From Paenibacillus sp. ACRRY (GTDB lineage Bacteria > Bacillota > Bacilli > Paenibacillales > Paenibacillaceae): 64,000 bases of DNA. The position numbers and the translations under genes are program-made. Shown piece after piece: positions 16,736 through 24,929 of the stretch. Below the pieces are notes generated by a model. It was not told where the DNA came from. It did no database searches and saw only the letters and a program-made list of their open reading frames with translations. The stretch's first letter is position 1. Each line of letters opens with the position of its first letter. Location: the NCBI RefSeq assembly GCF_022346995.1, contig NZ_JAKRNM010000003.1, positions 186,001 through 250,000 of the forward strand, written 5' to 3'.

Positions 16736-18072
16736 CCCCGAATCCCCTCTCTCAATCCTGCATCAGCCAAGAACGTCTCCAATACCGAACTCCACTTGCG
16801 GCGCCATCCTGACAGATCGTAGGCCACGGCTGTTTCCCTGGCATATATGCCGAGGCGCTCCCGTTCCGCTCGGTCCTCCAGCAGGCGTACCAGAGCAGCA
16901 GTAAGTGCTTCATCGCCCGGGGGCACAAGCAGCCCGTTGAAACCATCCTGTATGAGATCGTTTAACCCACCCACGTTAGAGGCAACGACCGGAATGCCAC
17001 AGCTCATTGCTTCCAGGCAGGCGTAGGAGGTTCCCTCCGAGAAAACTGTGGGAATCACGGCTATATCGGCCTGATGGTAGGCCTCTCGGATATCCCTGAA
17101 GTCGTACGTACGCTGCAAAATGCGATCCTGGTGCGGATGAGTGCGGTGCCAATACCGAAATACCCTGCCCACCGTGCTGCCTTCAACCAGTTCTCCGGCA
17201 AATTCAATCTCCAGATCCGGATAGGCACCCAGCAGCCGATCTGCCGCAAGCATCATGGGTATAATGCCTCGTTCCATACTGATCCGGCGCGGATACAGAA
17301 TTCTCAGAGGACGCGCGACCTGTGATGACAGAGCAGTACTGTCGATGCTGACAGCAGAATCAGCGATCTTGTTTGCCTGATCGGAATTGTCAGCGTTATC
17401 AAGCAGAATAGCTTCTTTTGCATTCAACCCCGAGATGACGACCCCGGCTTCTTCCTCCTGGCTGGCGAGGTCTTCCTTCCATGCAGACAGCCATTCCGCT
17501 TCCTGTTCCTTTCCGAACCTCGGTCTGGGGGGAGCAGGAGTGAAATAGGAGGTATCCACAGCATTGGGAATAAGGACAACCTGCTGGGGATCATCGAACG
17601 TGCATGCCGCCCGGCAAAAGGTCTGAAAATGGGAGTCCACCGATACGATGCGCACCAGTCCATCCAGCGCCATTTGGATGTGCTCAGCCACCTGCTGCTT
17701 GGTCTCCAGCGGCAATCCGGGGCGATCCCAGTTAATGCCGTGGCAGATGCCCAGACTGCCGGGTTTGTAGCTGATGGGCTGCCAAAGACAACTGGCATAG
17801 ATGACAGGGCCGCGAGCTGCCGCTGCCATCCGGGCAAAGGCTTCAGGCACATCATCCATATCGTAGGCGTATCCGAATACATCAATCTGCTCCGTACGTG
17901 TCTGAAATGCTTCATAATAAGACAACTGATGCACTTCAGGATTATGCCCCAGTTCGCGGATCACACTGCACAGATCCAGAATATAACGTTCAATCCCCCC
18001 TCCGAATACCCGTCCGAACTCCCGGTTGTATCCATCTGTGAAGCTGTGTGTCAAAATGCTGACCACACCCAT
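16732..18072 (-). CDS. Family 4 glycosyltransferase (GT-B fold)
   Basis: A protein of about 446 residues. The ATG at 18072 follows GGAAGGAGG and lies one base after the stop of the upstream GT2. The N-terminal domain contains a glycine-rich acceptor loop (FGRVFGGGIERYILDL) and HGINWDRPG. The C-terminal donor domain holds LRILYPRRISMERGI, then FSEGTSYACLEAMSCGIP with the E-x7-E nucleotide-sugar motif, and VPPGDEALTAALVRLLED. A low-complexity insert (residues near 215-260, DNADNSDQANKIADSAVS) separates the halves. It is probably a retaining transferase that acts on the same glycan as the neighbouring enzymes. Confidence 0.82.
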   Translation of the reverse strand: MGVVSILTHSFTDGYNREFGRVFGGGIERYILDLCSVIRELGHNPEVHQLSYYEAFQTRTEQIDVFGYAYDMDDVPEAFARMAAAARGPVIYASCLWQPISYKPGSLGICHGINWDRPGLPLETKQQVAEHIQMALDGLVRIVSVDSHFQTFCRAACTFDDPQQVVLIPNAVDTSYFTPAPPRPRFGKEQEAEWLSAWKEDLASQEEEAGVVISGLNAKEAILLDNADNSDQANKIADSAVSIDSTALSSQVARPLRILYPRRISMERGIIPMMLAADRLLGAYPDLEIEFAGELVEGSTVGRVFRYWHRTHPHQDRILQRTYDFRDIREAYHQADIAVIPTVFSEGTSYACLEAMSCGIPVVASNVGGLNDLIQDGFNGLLVPPGDEALTAALVRLLEDRAERERLGIYARETAVAYDLSGWRRKWSSVLETFLADAGLREGIRG

Positions 18073-18073
18073 C

Positions 18074-18964
18074 TCAATGCTCCTCCTTCCAGGGAACAAG
18101 CCGAGGTTCCGGGTCGAGGATGGATTCGTAATGTTCCAGACTGCCCCACTCGCCGCTGGGATCAATGCGTTTGTAACGCAGATACTTGCGAACGCGGTCT
18201 TCGAGGCTGCCCGCCCACCCTAGATGCTGTACTTTTAATTCCGTGCGAATGCCAGGCAATACCGAACAGGACAAGGGGAGACGGGGAATATGATGGTTCT
18301 GCTGTGGGTAAAAGTAGGGATATTCCGGCATATATCGGACAAGTGATGCCGTATGCCGTCTGTGCAAGCCCCAAAGTTCGTCGTCCCGGTAGTGGGTCCG
18401 TCCACCCCACATATCGTAGAATCGGAATGCAACCCAGTCCGCATGGTCCTGGTTGATCAGATTGCGTATCGCTTCCTTGGCCTCCGTGCTGTACAGTTCA
18501 TCCGCATCGACGGAAAGCAGCCAGTCCGGTGAAGTACTTACAGCCGCTTGCCATAACGCATTGCGGAGCCGCCATTCCTCTGCAAATAGAGGCTTCTCCA
18601 GGATCTCGAGCCGAACCACTTTTGGATAGGACCTGCATATGTCTGGTGTTCCATCGGTACTCGCATCATCCACGATAACGATCTCATCCACGAATTCACT
18701 CAGATCACGGAGGACTTCATCAAGATATCGTCCGCGTTCGTTACGGACCTGCAGCATGGCGGTCAGTTTATTTCCCTGACTTTTGCGGACCCGGCGGATG
18801 GAAGAAGATGCGGGGAGTGAACGCTCACTGTCCACATCATTGCTCTTCAAGTCCATCTGATGGCCCGCCAATGTTTCGGACGAGGAGGGGGGAACTTCAG
18901 TCCGATTGTCTGGCTGCATGCCCAGCCCCCGATTATGCTGCGTACGCTTCTTCGGGTCCAGCAT
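18074..18964 (-). CDS. GT2 family glycosyltransferase, single domain
   Basis: A protein of about 296 residues. An N-terminal tail of 65 residues is polar and probably disordered. The GT-A domain follows: LTAMLQVRNERGRYLDEVL, IVIVDDASTDGTPDIC, and a metal-binding VDADELY. The C-terminal part is rich in His, Tyr and Trp (DMWGGRTHYRDDELWGLHRR), a pattern seen in GT2 enzymes that modify proteins or short glycans. The ATG at 18964 overlaps the previous stop as TGATG and is served by GGGGAGGTG. Unlike the three plus-strand GT2 genes it has no TPR domain. Confidence 0.8.
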   Translation of the reverse strand: MLDPKKRTQHNRGLGMQPDNRTEVPPSSSETLAGHQMDLKSNDVDSERSLPASSSIRRVRKSQGNKLTAMLQVRNERGRYLDEVLRDLSEFVDEIVIVDDASTDGTPDICRSYPKVVRLEILEKPLFAEEWRLRNALWQAAVSTSPDWLLSVDADELYSTEAKEAIRNLINQDHADWVAFRFYDMWGGRTHYRDDELWGLHRRHTASLVRYMPEYPYFYPQQNHHIPRLPLSCSVLPGIRTELKVQHLGWAGSLEDRVRKYLRYKRIDPSGEWGSLEHYESILDPEPRLVPWKEEH

Positions 18965-20256
18965 CACGGCACCTCCCCAAGCAGTTGCTGTACAGCGTTA
19001 TCCAGCAATTCCATCTCCACAATCCGGGCAAGGGCTTCCTCATTCTCCATCGCGGCTTGAAGAAATTGCCTTACTGCCCCGTGACGATCTCCCCGCAGGG
19101 CCATTGCGGTGCCCGATAACTCCTGATAATCCCTGCGGCTGGAATAATCCTGAATATCTGCCGCATGGACCAGAGCCAGAGCATCCTCCACACATCCGGT
19201 CTCCTGATAAATCCGGAACTTCCAATGCCGGGCGGTTTCTCCTCCAAGCGCGTCCAATATGCCCAGCGCAGCTCCGTAGTCATCGTTTAACCGCAGCAGC
19301 TCTGCCTGCACAAGCAGGTTCTCTCCTGCCTCCAGCCAGCGGCACAGCTGTTCATAGTGATGCCGTTCCTGTTCGCTGCCTGCACTGATTCCGTAGACTT
19401 GAATCGCAGATTCGACTTCTCCTGCTTTGGCATGAATGGCCGATAGAAACCGATAGTGTGATTGCACACAATCACTTCGTCCGTTCATGATCGCGTGTGT
19501 AAAGGCTTCCTTGAGGGATGCTGCCGCACGGGAGTCATCCAGCAAATATTCATAGGCTGCCAGCAAAAAGGAGATGGTCTCATGCGGCCCCGTTTTGGAA
19601 CGGAGCTGGCGGTAATAGTCTGCACGCATGCTGCATTGAAGTGGAGTAATGGTGTCCGGTGCTTCTGCAACGGTTTGCCTAAGGGCATGAAGAAACAATA
19701 ATTCATAATCTCTTAGTGGAATTTCGAGATCATCCTTGTGTATGGAGCCAGCCGGAGCCTTGTCTTCACCCCCCAGCCAGACCGCGCGGACGCCCTGAAA
19801 GACCAGCTTCATGTACCGCGTTTCCGAAGACGTGCCGATCAGATCGGCAGCACCGACCAGTCTGGATATACAACCTTCCCACAGCGGAGAGTCTGCCTCA
19901 TCGCCTGCCGGTTCGGGAAGCAGCACAATGCTGATCTTCGGATGGAGCGATTGAACTGCTGTAAGCCAGTAGGGGTGTGCGATAACAGCAGCGGTGCGCT
20001 TCTGCTGCAGCAGAAGCTCTGCTTCCGGCAGGGTGACTACTGAGATGGCCGAGGGCATCTCTTCAGAACGTTCCTGGCTGCTTACATATAAGACCTCTCC
20101 CTCTGCCGCGAGCAGAGCTGCAATGTCCGGATAAGGAAAAGAGGACCATCCCCCTTTGCGGGGAAAAAGAATGTACCGAGTGGGAGGGAGTTCCCTGCTA
20201 TCCTCATTTGACGCTCTTTCCCCGCCTATCTCCGGTATCGATTCGGGCTTATCCAT
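18964..20256 (-). CDS. Glycosyltransferase-like N-terminus with TPR-type helical domain
   Basis: A protein of 430 residues that I do not recognise as a characterised family. Residues 25-185 look like the N-terminal Rossmann half of a GT-B enzyme (PTRYILFPRKGGWSSFPYPD, VLYVSSQERS, AAVIAHPYWLTA, a later GAADLIGTSSETRY) similar to the N-terminus of TuaH-type transferases. Residues 210-430 are helical with TPR-like spacing. No donor-binding E-x7-E half is visible, so it may be a non-catalytic partner or scaffold. It is the first gene of the minus-strand glycan operon; GTGAGGTGAT precedes the ATG. Upstream on the minus strand are CATATGATG (20334-20326) and CATATCATG (20364-20356), related to the island's other candidate -10 boxes. 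Confidence 0.55.
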   Translation of the reverse strand: MDKPESIPEIGGERASNEDSRELPPTRYILFPRKGGWSSFPYPDIAALLAAEGEVLYVSSQERSEEMPSAISVVTLPEAELLLQQKRTAAVIAHPYWLTAVQSLHPKISIVLLPEPAGDEADSPLWEGCISRLVGAADLIGTSSETRYMKLVFQGVRAVWLGGEDKAPAGSIHKDDLEIPLRDYELLFLHALRQTVAEAPDTITPLQCSMRADYYRQLRSKTGPHETISFLLAAYEYLLDDSRAAASLKEAFTHAIMNGRSDCVQSHYRFLSAIHAKAGEVESAIQVYGISAGSEQERHHYEQLCRWLEAGENLLVQAELLRLNDDYGAALGILDALGGETARHWKFRIYQETGCVEDALALVHAADIQDYSSRRDYQELSGTAMALRGDRHGAVRQFLQAAMENEEALARIVEMELLDNAVQQLLGEVP

Positions 20257-20463
20257 AGGTCATCACCTCACTTTGACTGCATTCAAACAATTCGCCCCCG
20301 CTTCCGGAGGTGTTCCATCGCTCCACATCATATGTACAGCCCTTAAGGCATTTCGCATGATATGTCTGACACTAGCATATGGGCATTATGTGCCAAACAT
20401 GAGCAACTTCCCTGAATAGACGAAGCATATTAGCCAGCAGATTAGGCTGAATTTTATCTAATG

Positions 20464-20479
20464 TGTGACCATCGTCACA
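20464..20479. promoter_or_regulatory. TGTGA-N6-TCACA palindrome, distal site of cydABDC
   Basis: TGTGACCATCGTCACA is a perfect 5+6+5 palindrome. The same pattern is used by Bacillus Fnr and closely resembles the Rex box; both proteins control cyd operons. Its centre lies 41 bp upstream of the second site. Confidence 0.75.
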
Positions 20480-20504
20480 TTTTTTTCGCAATTCCGACGT
20501 AGAT

Positions 20505-20547
20505 TGTGATAATTGTCACATGTACAAAATAGGCAATCTGGCACAAT
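20505..20547 (+). promoter_or_regulatory. Proximal TGTGA-N6-TCACA site and candidate cyd promoter
   Basis: TGTGATAATTGTCACA at 20505-20520 is a second perfect palindrome. CACAAT at 20542-20547 could be a -10 box with no good -35. A start near 20554 would place this palindrome at about -41.5 and the distal one at -82.5, the geometry of an activator-dependent (class II) promoter. Repression by Rex is the alternative. The rest of the interval 20257-20642 holds the minus-strand operon leader and nothing else that I recognise. Confidence 0.6.
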
Positions 20548-20642
20548 ACGTTCATCACGTATTTGGCGGACAGACAGCGAAGGTGCAGCTTCCATGCCAA
20601 ATGCAAATCACTGCGATGTAAACAGAAAGAAGGGGTAACGGT

Positions 20643-22058
20643 ATGGATCCGATTATGTTATCGCGTATCCAATATGCACTTACAACAATCTTCCATTTCT
20701 TTTTTGTACCGCTGTCCATCGGTCTTGTACTGCTGGTAGCCATTATGGAGACGTTGTACGTAGTCAAGGGCAAGGAGATTTACAAAACGATGGCCAAGTT
20801 CTGGGGCAAGCTGTTCCTGATTAACTTTGCCGTCGGGGTCGTAACAGGTATTCTGCAGGAGTTTCAGTTCGGCATGAACTGGTCCGAGTATTCACGCTTT
20901 GTCGGGGATGTGTTCGGGGCGCCACTGGCGGTTGAAGCCTTACTGGCGTTTTTTATGGAGTCTACATTTATCGGGCTCTGGATTTTCGGATGGGACCGGT
21001 TATCCAAAAAAGTGCATCTGGCCTGTATCTGGCTCGTATTTGTCGGAACATTCCTGTCCGCACTGTGGATACTGGCAGCCAATTCATTCATGCAGCATCC
21101 GGTTGGTTTCGAGATTAACAACGGCCGTGCCGAGATGAATGATTTCCTGGCTCTGCTTACCAATGGTCAGCTGCTCGTCGAGTTTCCGCATACGATCTTT
21201 GGCGCATTGATGACGGGTGCCTTCGTGGTAACGGGCATCAGTGCGTACAAATTGATGAAAAAGCAGGATGTGGAGATTTTCCGCAAATCGTTTAACATTG
21301 CCATCATTATTGGTCTTGTTTCCTCATTCGGTGTAGCGTTCTCCGGGCACTTCCAGGCGCAATATCTGGTGGAAACGCAGCCGATGAAGATGGCAGCCAG
21401 CGAAGGGACATGGACAACAACGGAAGATCCTGCGCCATGGACAGTCGTCGCATTTATCGATCCGGACAAACAGGAGAACTCCGGTGAGATCAAGATTCCC
21501 GGATTGCTCAGTTATTTGTCCTACAGTAAATTTTCCGGCAGTGTCCAAGGCATGAAGGAACTAAATGCCGAGTATCAGCAGACTTATGGGCCAGGGGACT
21601 ACATTCCGCCAGTACGGACGACGTTCTGGAGCTTCCGCATCATGATTGCTGCAGGTGGTTTAATGATTGTACTCGCCCTGTATGGTACATTTCTGGCGCT
21701 GCGCAAAAAGCTGGAGGTAGCTGGAACGTGGTTTATGCGCCTGATGGTTTTTGCCATTTCTCTACCGTTTATCGCCAATACGTCGGGCTGGATTATGACG
21801 GAGGTGGGGCGGCAGCCTTGGACGGTATTCGGATATATGACGACCGAAGCGAGTGTATCGCCTAATGTAAGCGCAGGCCAGATTCTGTTCTCTACCATTG
21901 CTTTTACGGCGGCTTATACGGTTCTGGGCATTGTCATGGTCTACCTGTTCGTTCGGGAGATCAAGGCAGGTCCACACGCAGTAGAAAAGCCGGAGGAACA
22001 TGATGAATCGGCCGATCCGTTCGGCATGGATGGGGGGTATTCCGTTGTCACTAAGTGA
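20643..22058 (+). CDS. cydA: Cytochrome bd oxidase subunit I
   Basis: Membrane subunit of the quinol oxidase that reduces oxygen to water at low oxygen tension, 471 residues with about nine membrane helices. Seen in the sequence: LSRIQYALTTIFHFFFVPLS with the heme-ligand His near residue 18, GILQEFQFGMNWSEYSRFVG, WILAANSFMQHPVG, EFPHTIFGALMTGAF with a second ligand His, and GRQPWTVFGYM. The periplasmic Q-loop between GHFQAQYL and the next helix is of the short type, as expected in Firmicutes. It starts after AAGAAGGGG at the head of a four-gene operon. The regulatory palindromes upstream fit oxygen or redox control. Confidence 0.95.
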   Translation: MDPIMLSRIQYALTTIFHFFFVPLSIGLVLLVAIMETLYVVKGKEIYKTMAKFWGKLFLINFAVGVVTGILQEFQFGMNWSEYSRFVGDVFGAPLAVEALLAFFMESTFIGLWIFGWDRLSKKVHLACIWLVFVGTFLSALWILAANSFMQHPVGFEINNGRAEMNDFLALLTNGQLLVEFPHTIFGALMTGAFVVTGISAYKLMKKQDVEIFRKSFNIAIIIGLVSSFGVAFSGHFQAQYLVETQPMKMAASEGTWTTTEDPAPWTVVAFIDPDKQENSGEIKIPGLLSYLSYSKFSGSVQGMKELNAEYQQTYGPGDYIPPVRTTFWSFRIMIAAGGLMIVLALYGTFLALRKKLEVAGTWFMRLMVFAISLPFIANTSGWIMTEVGRQPWTVFGYMTTEASVSPNVSAGQILFSTIAFTAAYTVLGIVMVYLFVREIKAGPHAVEKPEEHDESADPFGMDGGYSVVTK

Positions 22059-23058
22059 GCTTTGGTTTCTGCTGATCGCTGTATTGTTTGTCGGTTTTTT
22101 CTTTTTGGAAGGCTTTGATTTTGGTGTGGGAATGTCCACAGGCCTGATTGCCAAATCGGATCGTGAACGTCGTACCTTGATCAACTCCATCGGTCCGTTC
22201 TGGGATGGAAACGAGGTTTGGCTGATTACGGCAGGCGGCGCAATGTTCGCTGCTTTTCCGCATTGGTATGCCACCTTGTTCAGTGGTTTTTACCTGCCGC
22301 TTGTGGTTGTATTACTAGCATTGATCGGCCGTGGAGTCGCTTTTGAATTCCGGAGCAAGATGAAGCAGCAGCGCTGGCGCAAAACATGGGATATCATCAT
22401 CGTGGTATCAAGCAGCCTCCTGCCATTTCTGTTCGGAGTCGTCTTTGCCACGCTGATGAAGGGTCTGCCCATTGATGGGGAGATGCAGATGCGTGCGGGA
22501 TTCCTGGATATCGTCAATCCATATACCGTCGTTGGCGGTCTGAGTGTAACCTTGCTGTGTCTCGTTCATGGGTTACTGTTCGCTTCGTTGCGGACCGTTG
22601 GTGATCTCAGGGAACGGGCGTTGAATATGGCAAATCAACTAATGCTGCCGCTGGCCGCCATTCTTGCGGTGTATGCGGTGATGACCTATTTCATGACAGA
22701 TGTGTTCGCCGTTCGCGGCTGGGCGCTCTGGATCATGGTGGTCCTTGGCGCTGTCTCATTGGGGCTTGCTGCTTACTTCGTGCGGCATAAGCGTGAGGGC
22801 TGGGCTTTTGGCATGACCGGAGCTGTTATTGCCATCGCGTTTGCCTCTGTATTCATTGGCCTGTTTCCAAGAGTTATGGTCAGTTCCTTCGGCTCAGCGT
22901 TCGACCTGACCGTCTATAATGCGGCTTCCGGTGCATATTCACTGAAAGTGATGACGATTGTAGCCTGCACGCTGCTTCCTTTTGTCCTCGGATATCAGAT
23001 CTGGAGTTATTACATTTTCCGCAAACGTCTGAACGAGCAGCATCATCTGGAGTACTGA
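22045..23058 (+). CDS. cydB: Cytochrome bd oxidase subunit II
   Basis: Second membrane subunit of cytochrome bd. The characteristic start LWFLLIAVLFVGFFFLEGFD and the following DRERRTLINSIGPFWDGNE are present, and there are about eight membrane segments. The start is ambiguous. TTG 22045 behind GGGGGGT gives 337 residues, the size of the B. subtilis protein (338). ATG 22003 behind GGAGG gives a 14-residue hydrophilic extension. I prefer the TTG because it places the first helix at the very N-terminus. In either case the start overlaps the end of cydA, so translation is coupled. Confidence 0.93.
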   Translation: MSLSELWFLLIAVLFVGFFFLEGFDFGVGMSTGLIAKSDRERRTLINSIGPFWDGNEVWLITAGGAMFAAFPHWYATLFSGFYLPLVVVLLALIGRGVAFEFRSKMKQQRWRKTWDIIIVVSSSLLPFLFGVVFATLMKGLPIDGEMQMRAGFLDIVNPYTVVGGLSVTLLCLVHGLLFASLRTVGDLRERALNMANQLMLPLAAILAVYAVMTYFMTDVFAVRGWALWIMVVLGAVSLGLAAYFVRHKREGWAFGMTGAVIAIAFASVFIGLFPRVMVSSFGSAFDLTVYNAASGAYSLKVMTIVACTLLPFVLGYQIWSYYIFRKRLNEQHHLEY

Positions 23059-23059
23059 C

Positions 23060-24928
23060 ATGGGACGGGGATTGCTGAAGCTGCCGGGGATCCGGCCTGT
23101 ACTGGCGCTGGCTTCAGCGCTGGTGCTGCTGCAGGCGATGACGATCATTATGCAGGCCAAATGGCTTGCCGAGGCGATAACGGCGTTGTTCGAAGGGTCA
23201 TCCATCGCAGAGCAGTACCCTGTACTGCTGCTGTTCCTGGCTGCCTTTGCTGCCCGGTATGCGATTGCCTTCTGGTTGCAGCTGGTGGCCTTACGATATG
23301 CAGAGAAAACGGGAACAGACCTGCGCAGGCAAATGATAGAGCAGTGGTTCAGGCTTGGCCCGCGTTTTGCCAAAACGGAAGGAACAGGGCATCTGGTCAC
23401 GTTGGCACGCGAAGGAACAGCCCAGTATAAGACGTATCTGGAGCTTTTTATCCCCCGCATGTTGGGCATGGGGTTTACTCCCATCGTTATTCTCTTGTAT
23501 GTGTTCAAGCTGGATATCATGTCCGGTGTTATTTTGACGGTGACCCTTCCCATATTGATTGTGTTCATGATTCTGGTCGGTCTTGCCGCACAGCGCAAGA
23601 TTGATGGACAATTCAAGTCATACAAGGCACTGGCCAATCACTTTGTAGATACGCTTCGCGGACTCGAAACGCTAAAAACGCTGGGCCAGAGCGGCAAGCA
23701 TACGGATACGATTATTCGAGTCAGCCAGCGCTACCGAAAAGCAACGATGTCTACGCTGCGCATGGCCTTTTTGTCTTCCTTCGCGCTGGACTTCTTCACC
23801 ATGCTCTCGGTTGCCTCAGTCGCAGTTGGTCTCGGCTTGCGGTTAACGGAGGGGCAGATGCTGCTCGGTCCGGCGCTGACGGTACTTATTCTGGCACCGG
23901 AGTATTTCCTGCCTGTACGTATGGTGGGTGCAGATTATCACGCCACATTGGATGGCAAGGAAGCCGGAGAAGCAATTGTTCAGATGATTGAGCGGGGGAA
24001 GGCAGCTGAACAGAGACAGTGGGAGGCATATACCACTACTGTTCTTCAGACGCAGGCAGGGACGGACGGAAAGAGTCCTGTAGAGCAGTCTTCTTCCGAC
24101 CGTAAACATCCCTCGACCATACGTGTTGTATTGCGTGATGATGGCACTACCGGACAAGTGTCTTCAGATTCATCGAAGCTGCTCTGGAACAAGGGCAGCC
24201 GGCTGGCGCTTACCGATATCCAAGTGCGTCATGAAGAGGACGGGGCCAACTCGCTGGAGGATGTCACCTTTCAGATTTCCGGTATGATCAAGGTTGGTAT
24301 CATCGGTGCAAGCGGTGCAGGGAAGTCAACGTTGATCGACGTACTGGCTGGTTTTCAACTGCCCACTTCAGGACGAGTGTTGGTGAACGGTCAGCCCGTG
24401 TCCCCGGAGATGATGGAATCCTGGAGAACACAAACGGCTGCCATCCCGCAGCATCCGTATATATTCAGTGGGACCCTTGCTGATAACGTCCGCTTTTATA
24501 TGCCGGAAGCATTGGATGCGGAGGTCGCAGAGGCAGTTAACGCAGCAGGCTTGAACCAGCTGGTCTCTTCCTTGCCCAATGGACTGTATGAGCGAATTGG
24601 AGCCGGTGGTAGACAGCTCAGCGGTGGGCAGGAGCAACGGGTAGCCTTGGCCAGGGCCTTGCTCAGTGCACGGCCGGTACTGCTACTGGACGAGCCAACC
24701 GCACATCTGGATGTAGAGACCGAGTATGAGCTGAAACAGACGATGCTGCCGTGTTTTGAAGACAAACTGGTATTTTTGGCTACGCATCGCCTGCACTGGA
24801 TGACGCATATGGATCGCATCATCGTGATGGACGGCGGGACGGTTGCCGAGACGGGAACACATGAAGAGTTACTTGCAAGACAGGGCGTATATTACCAGAT
24901 GATTCGGGCCCAGATGGAGGCGGTATAA
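23060..24928 (+). CDS. cydD: ABC exporter subunit CydD, cytochrome bd assembly
   Basis: Half of the heterodimeric CydDC transporter required for cytochrome bd assembly, 622 residues. Residues 1-310 form the membrane domain (VLLQAMTIIMQAKWLAEAI, ETLKTLGQSGKHTDTI). The ATPase domain has Walker A GASGAGKSTLID near residue 417, signature LSGGQEQRVALARAL near 520, Walker B VLLLDEPTAHLD near 543 and the switch His in FLATHRLHW. Residues 315-375 form a linker with little similarity to known proteins. The ATG stands one base after the cydB stop. The order cydA-B-D-C matches Bacillus and excludes a generic drug exporter. Confidence 0.9.
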   Translation: MGRGLLKLPGIRPVLALASALVLLQAMTIIMQAKWLAEAITALFEGSSIAEQYPVLLLFLAAFAARYAIAFWLQLVALRYAEKTGTDLRRQMIEQWFRLGPRFAKTEGTGHLVTLAREGTAQYKTYLELFIPRMLGMGFTPIVILLYVFKLDIMSGVILTVTLPILIVFMILVGLAAQRKIDGQFKSYKALANHFVDTLRGLETLKTLGQSGKHTDTIIRVSQRYRKATMSTLRMAFLSSFALDFFTMLSVASVAVGLGLRLTEGQMLLGPALTVLILAPEYFLPVRMVGADYHATLDGKEAGEAIVQMIERGKAAEQRQWEAYTTTVLQTQAGTDGKSPVEQSSSDRKHPSTIRVVLRDDGTTGQVSSDSSKLLWNKGSRLALTDIQVRHEEDGANSLEDVTFQISGMIKVGIIGASGAGKSTLIDVLAGFQLPTSGRVLVNGQPVSPEMMESWRTQTAAIPQHPYIFSGTLADNVRFYMPEALDAEVAEAVNAAGLNQLVSSLPNGLYERIGAGGRQLSGGQEQRVALARALLSARPVLLLDEPTAHLDVETEYELKQTMLPCFEDKLVFLATHRLHWMTHMDRIIVMDGGTVAETGTHEELLARQGVYYQMIRAQMEAV

Positions 24929-24929
24929 C

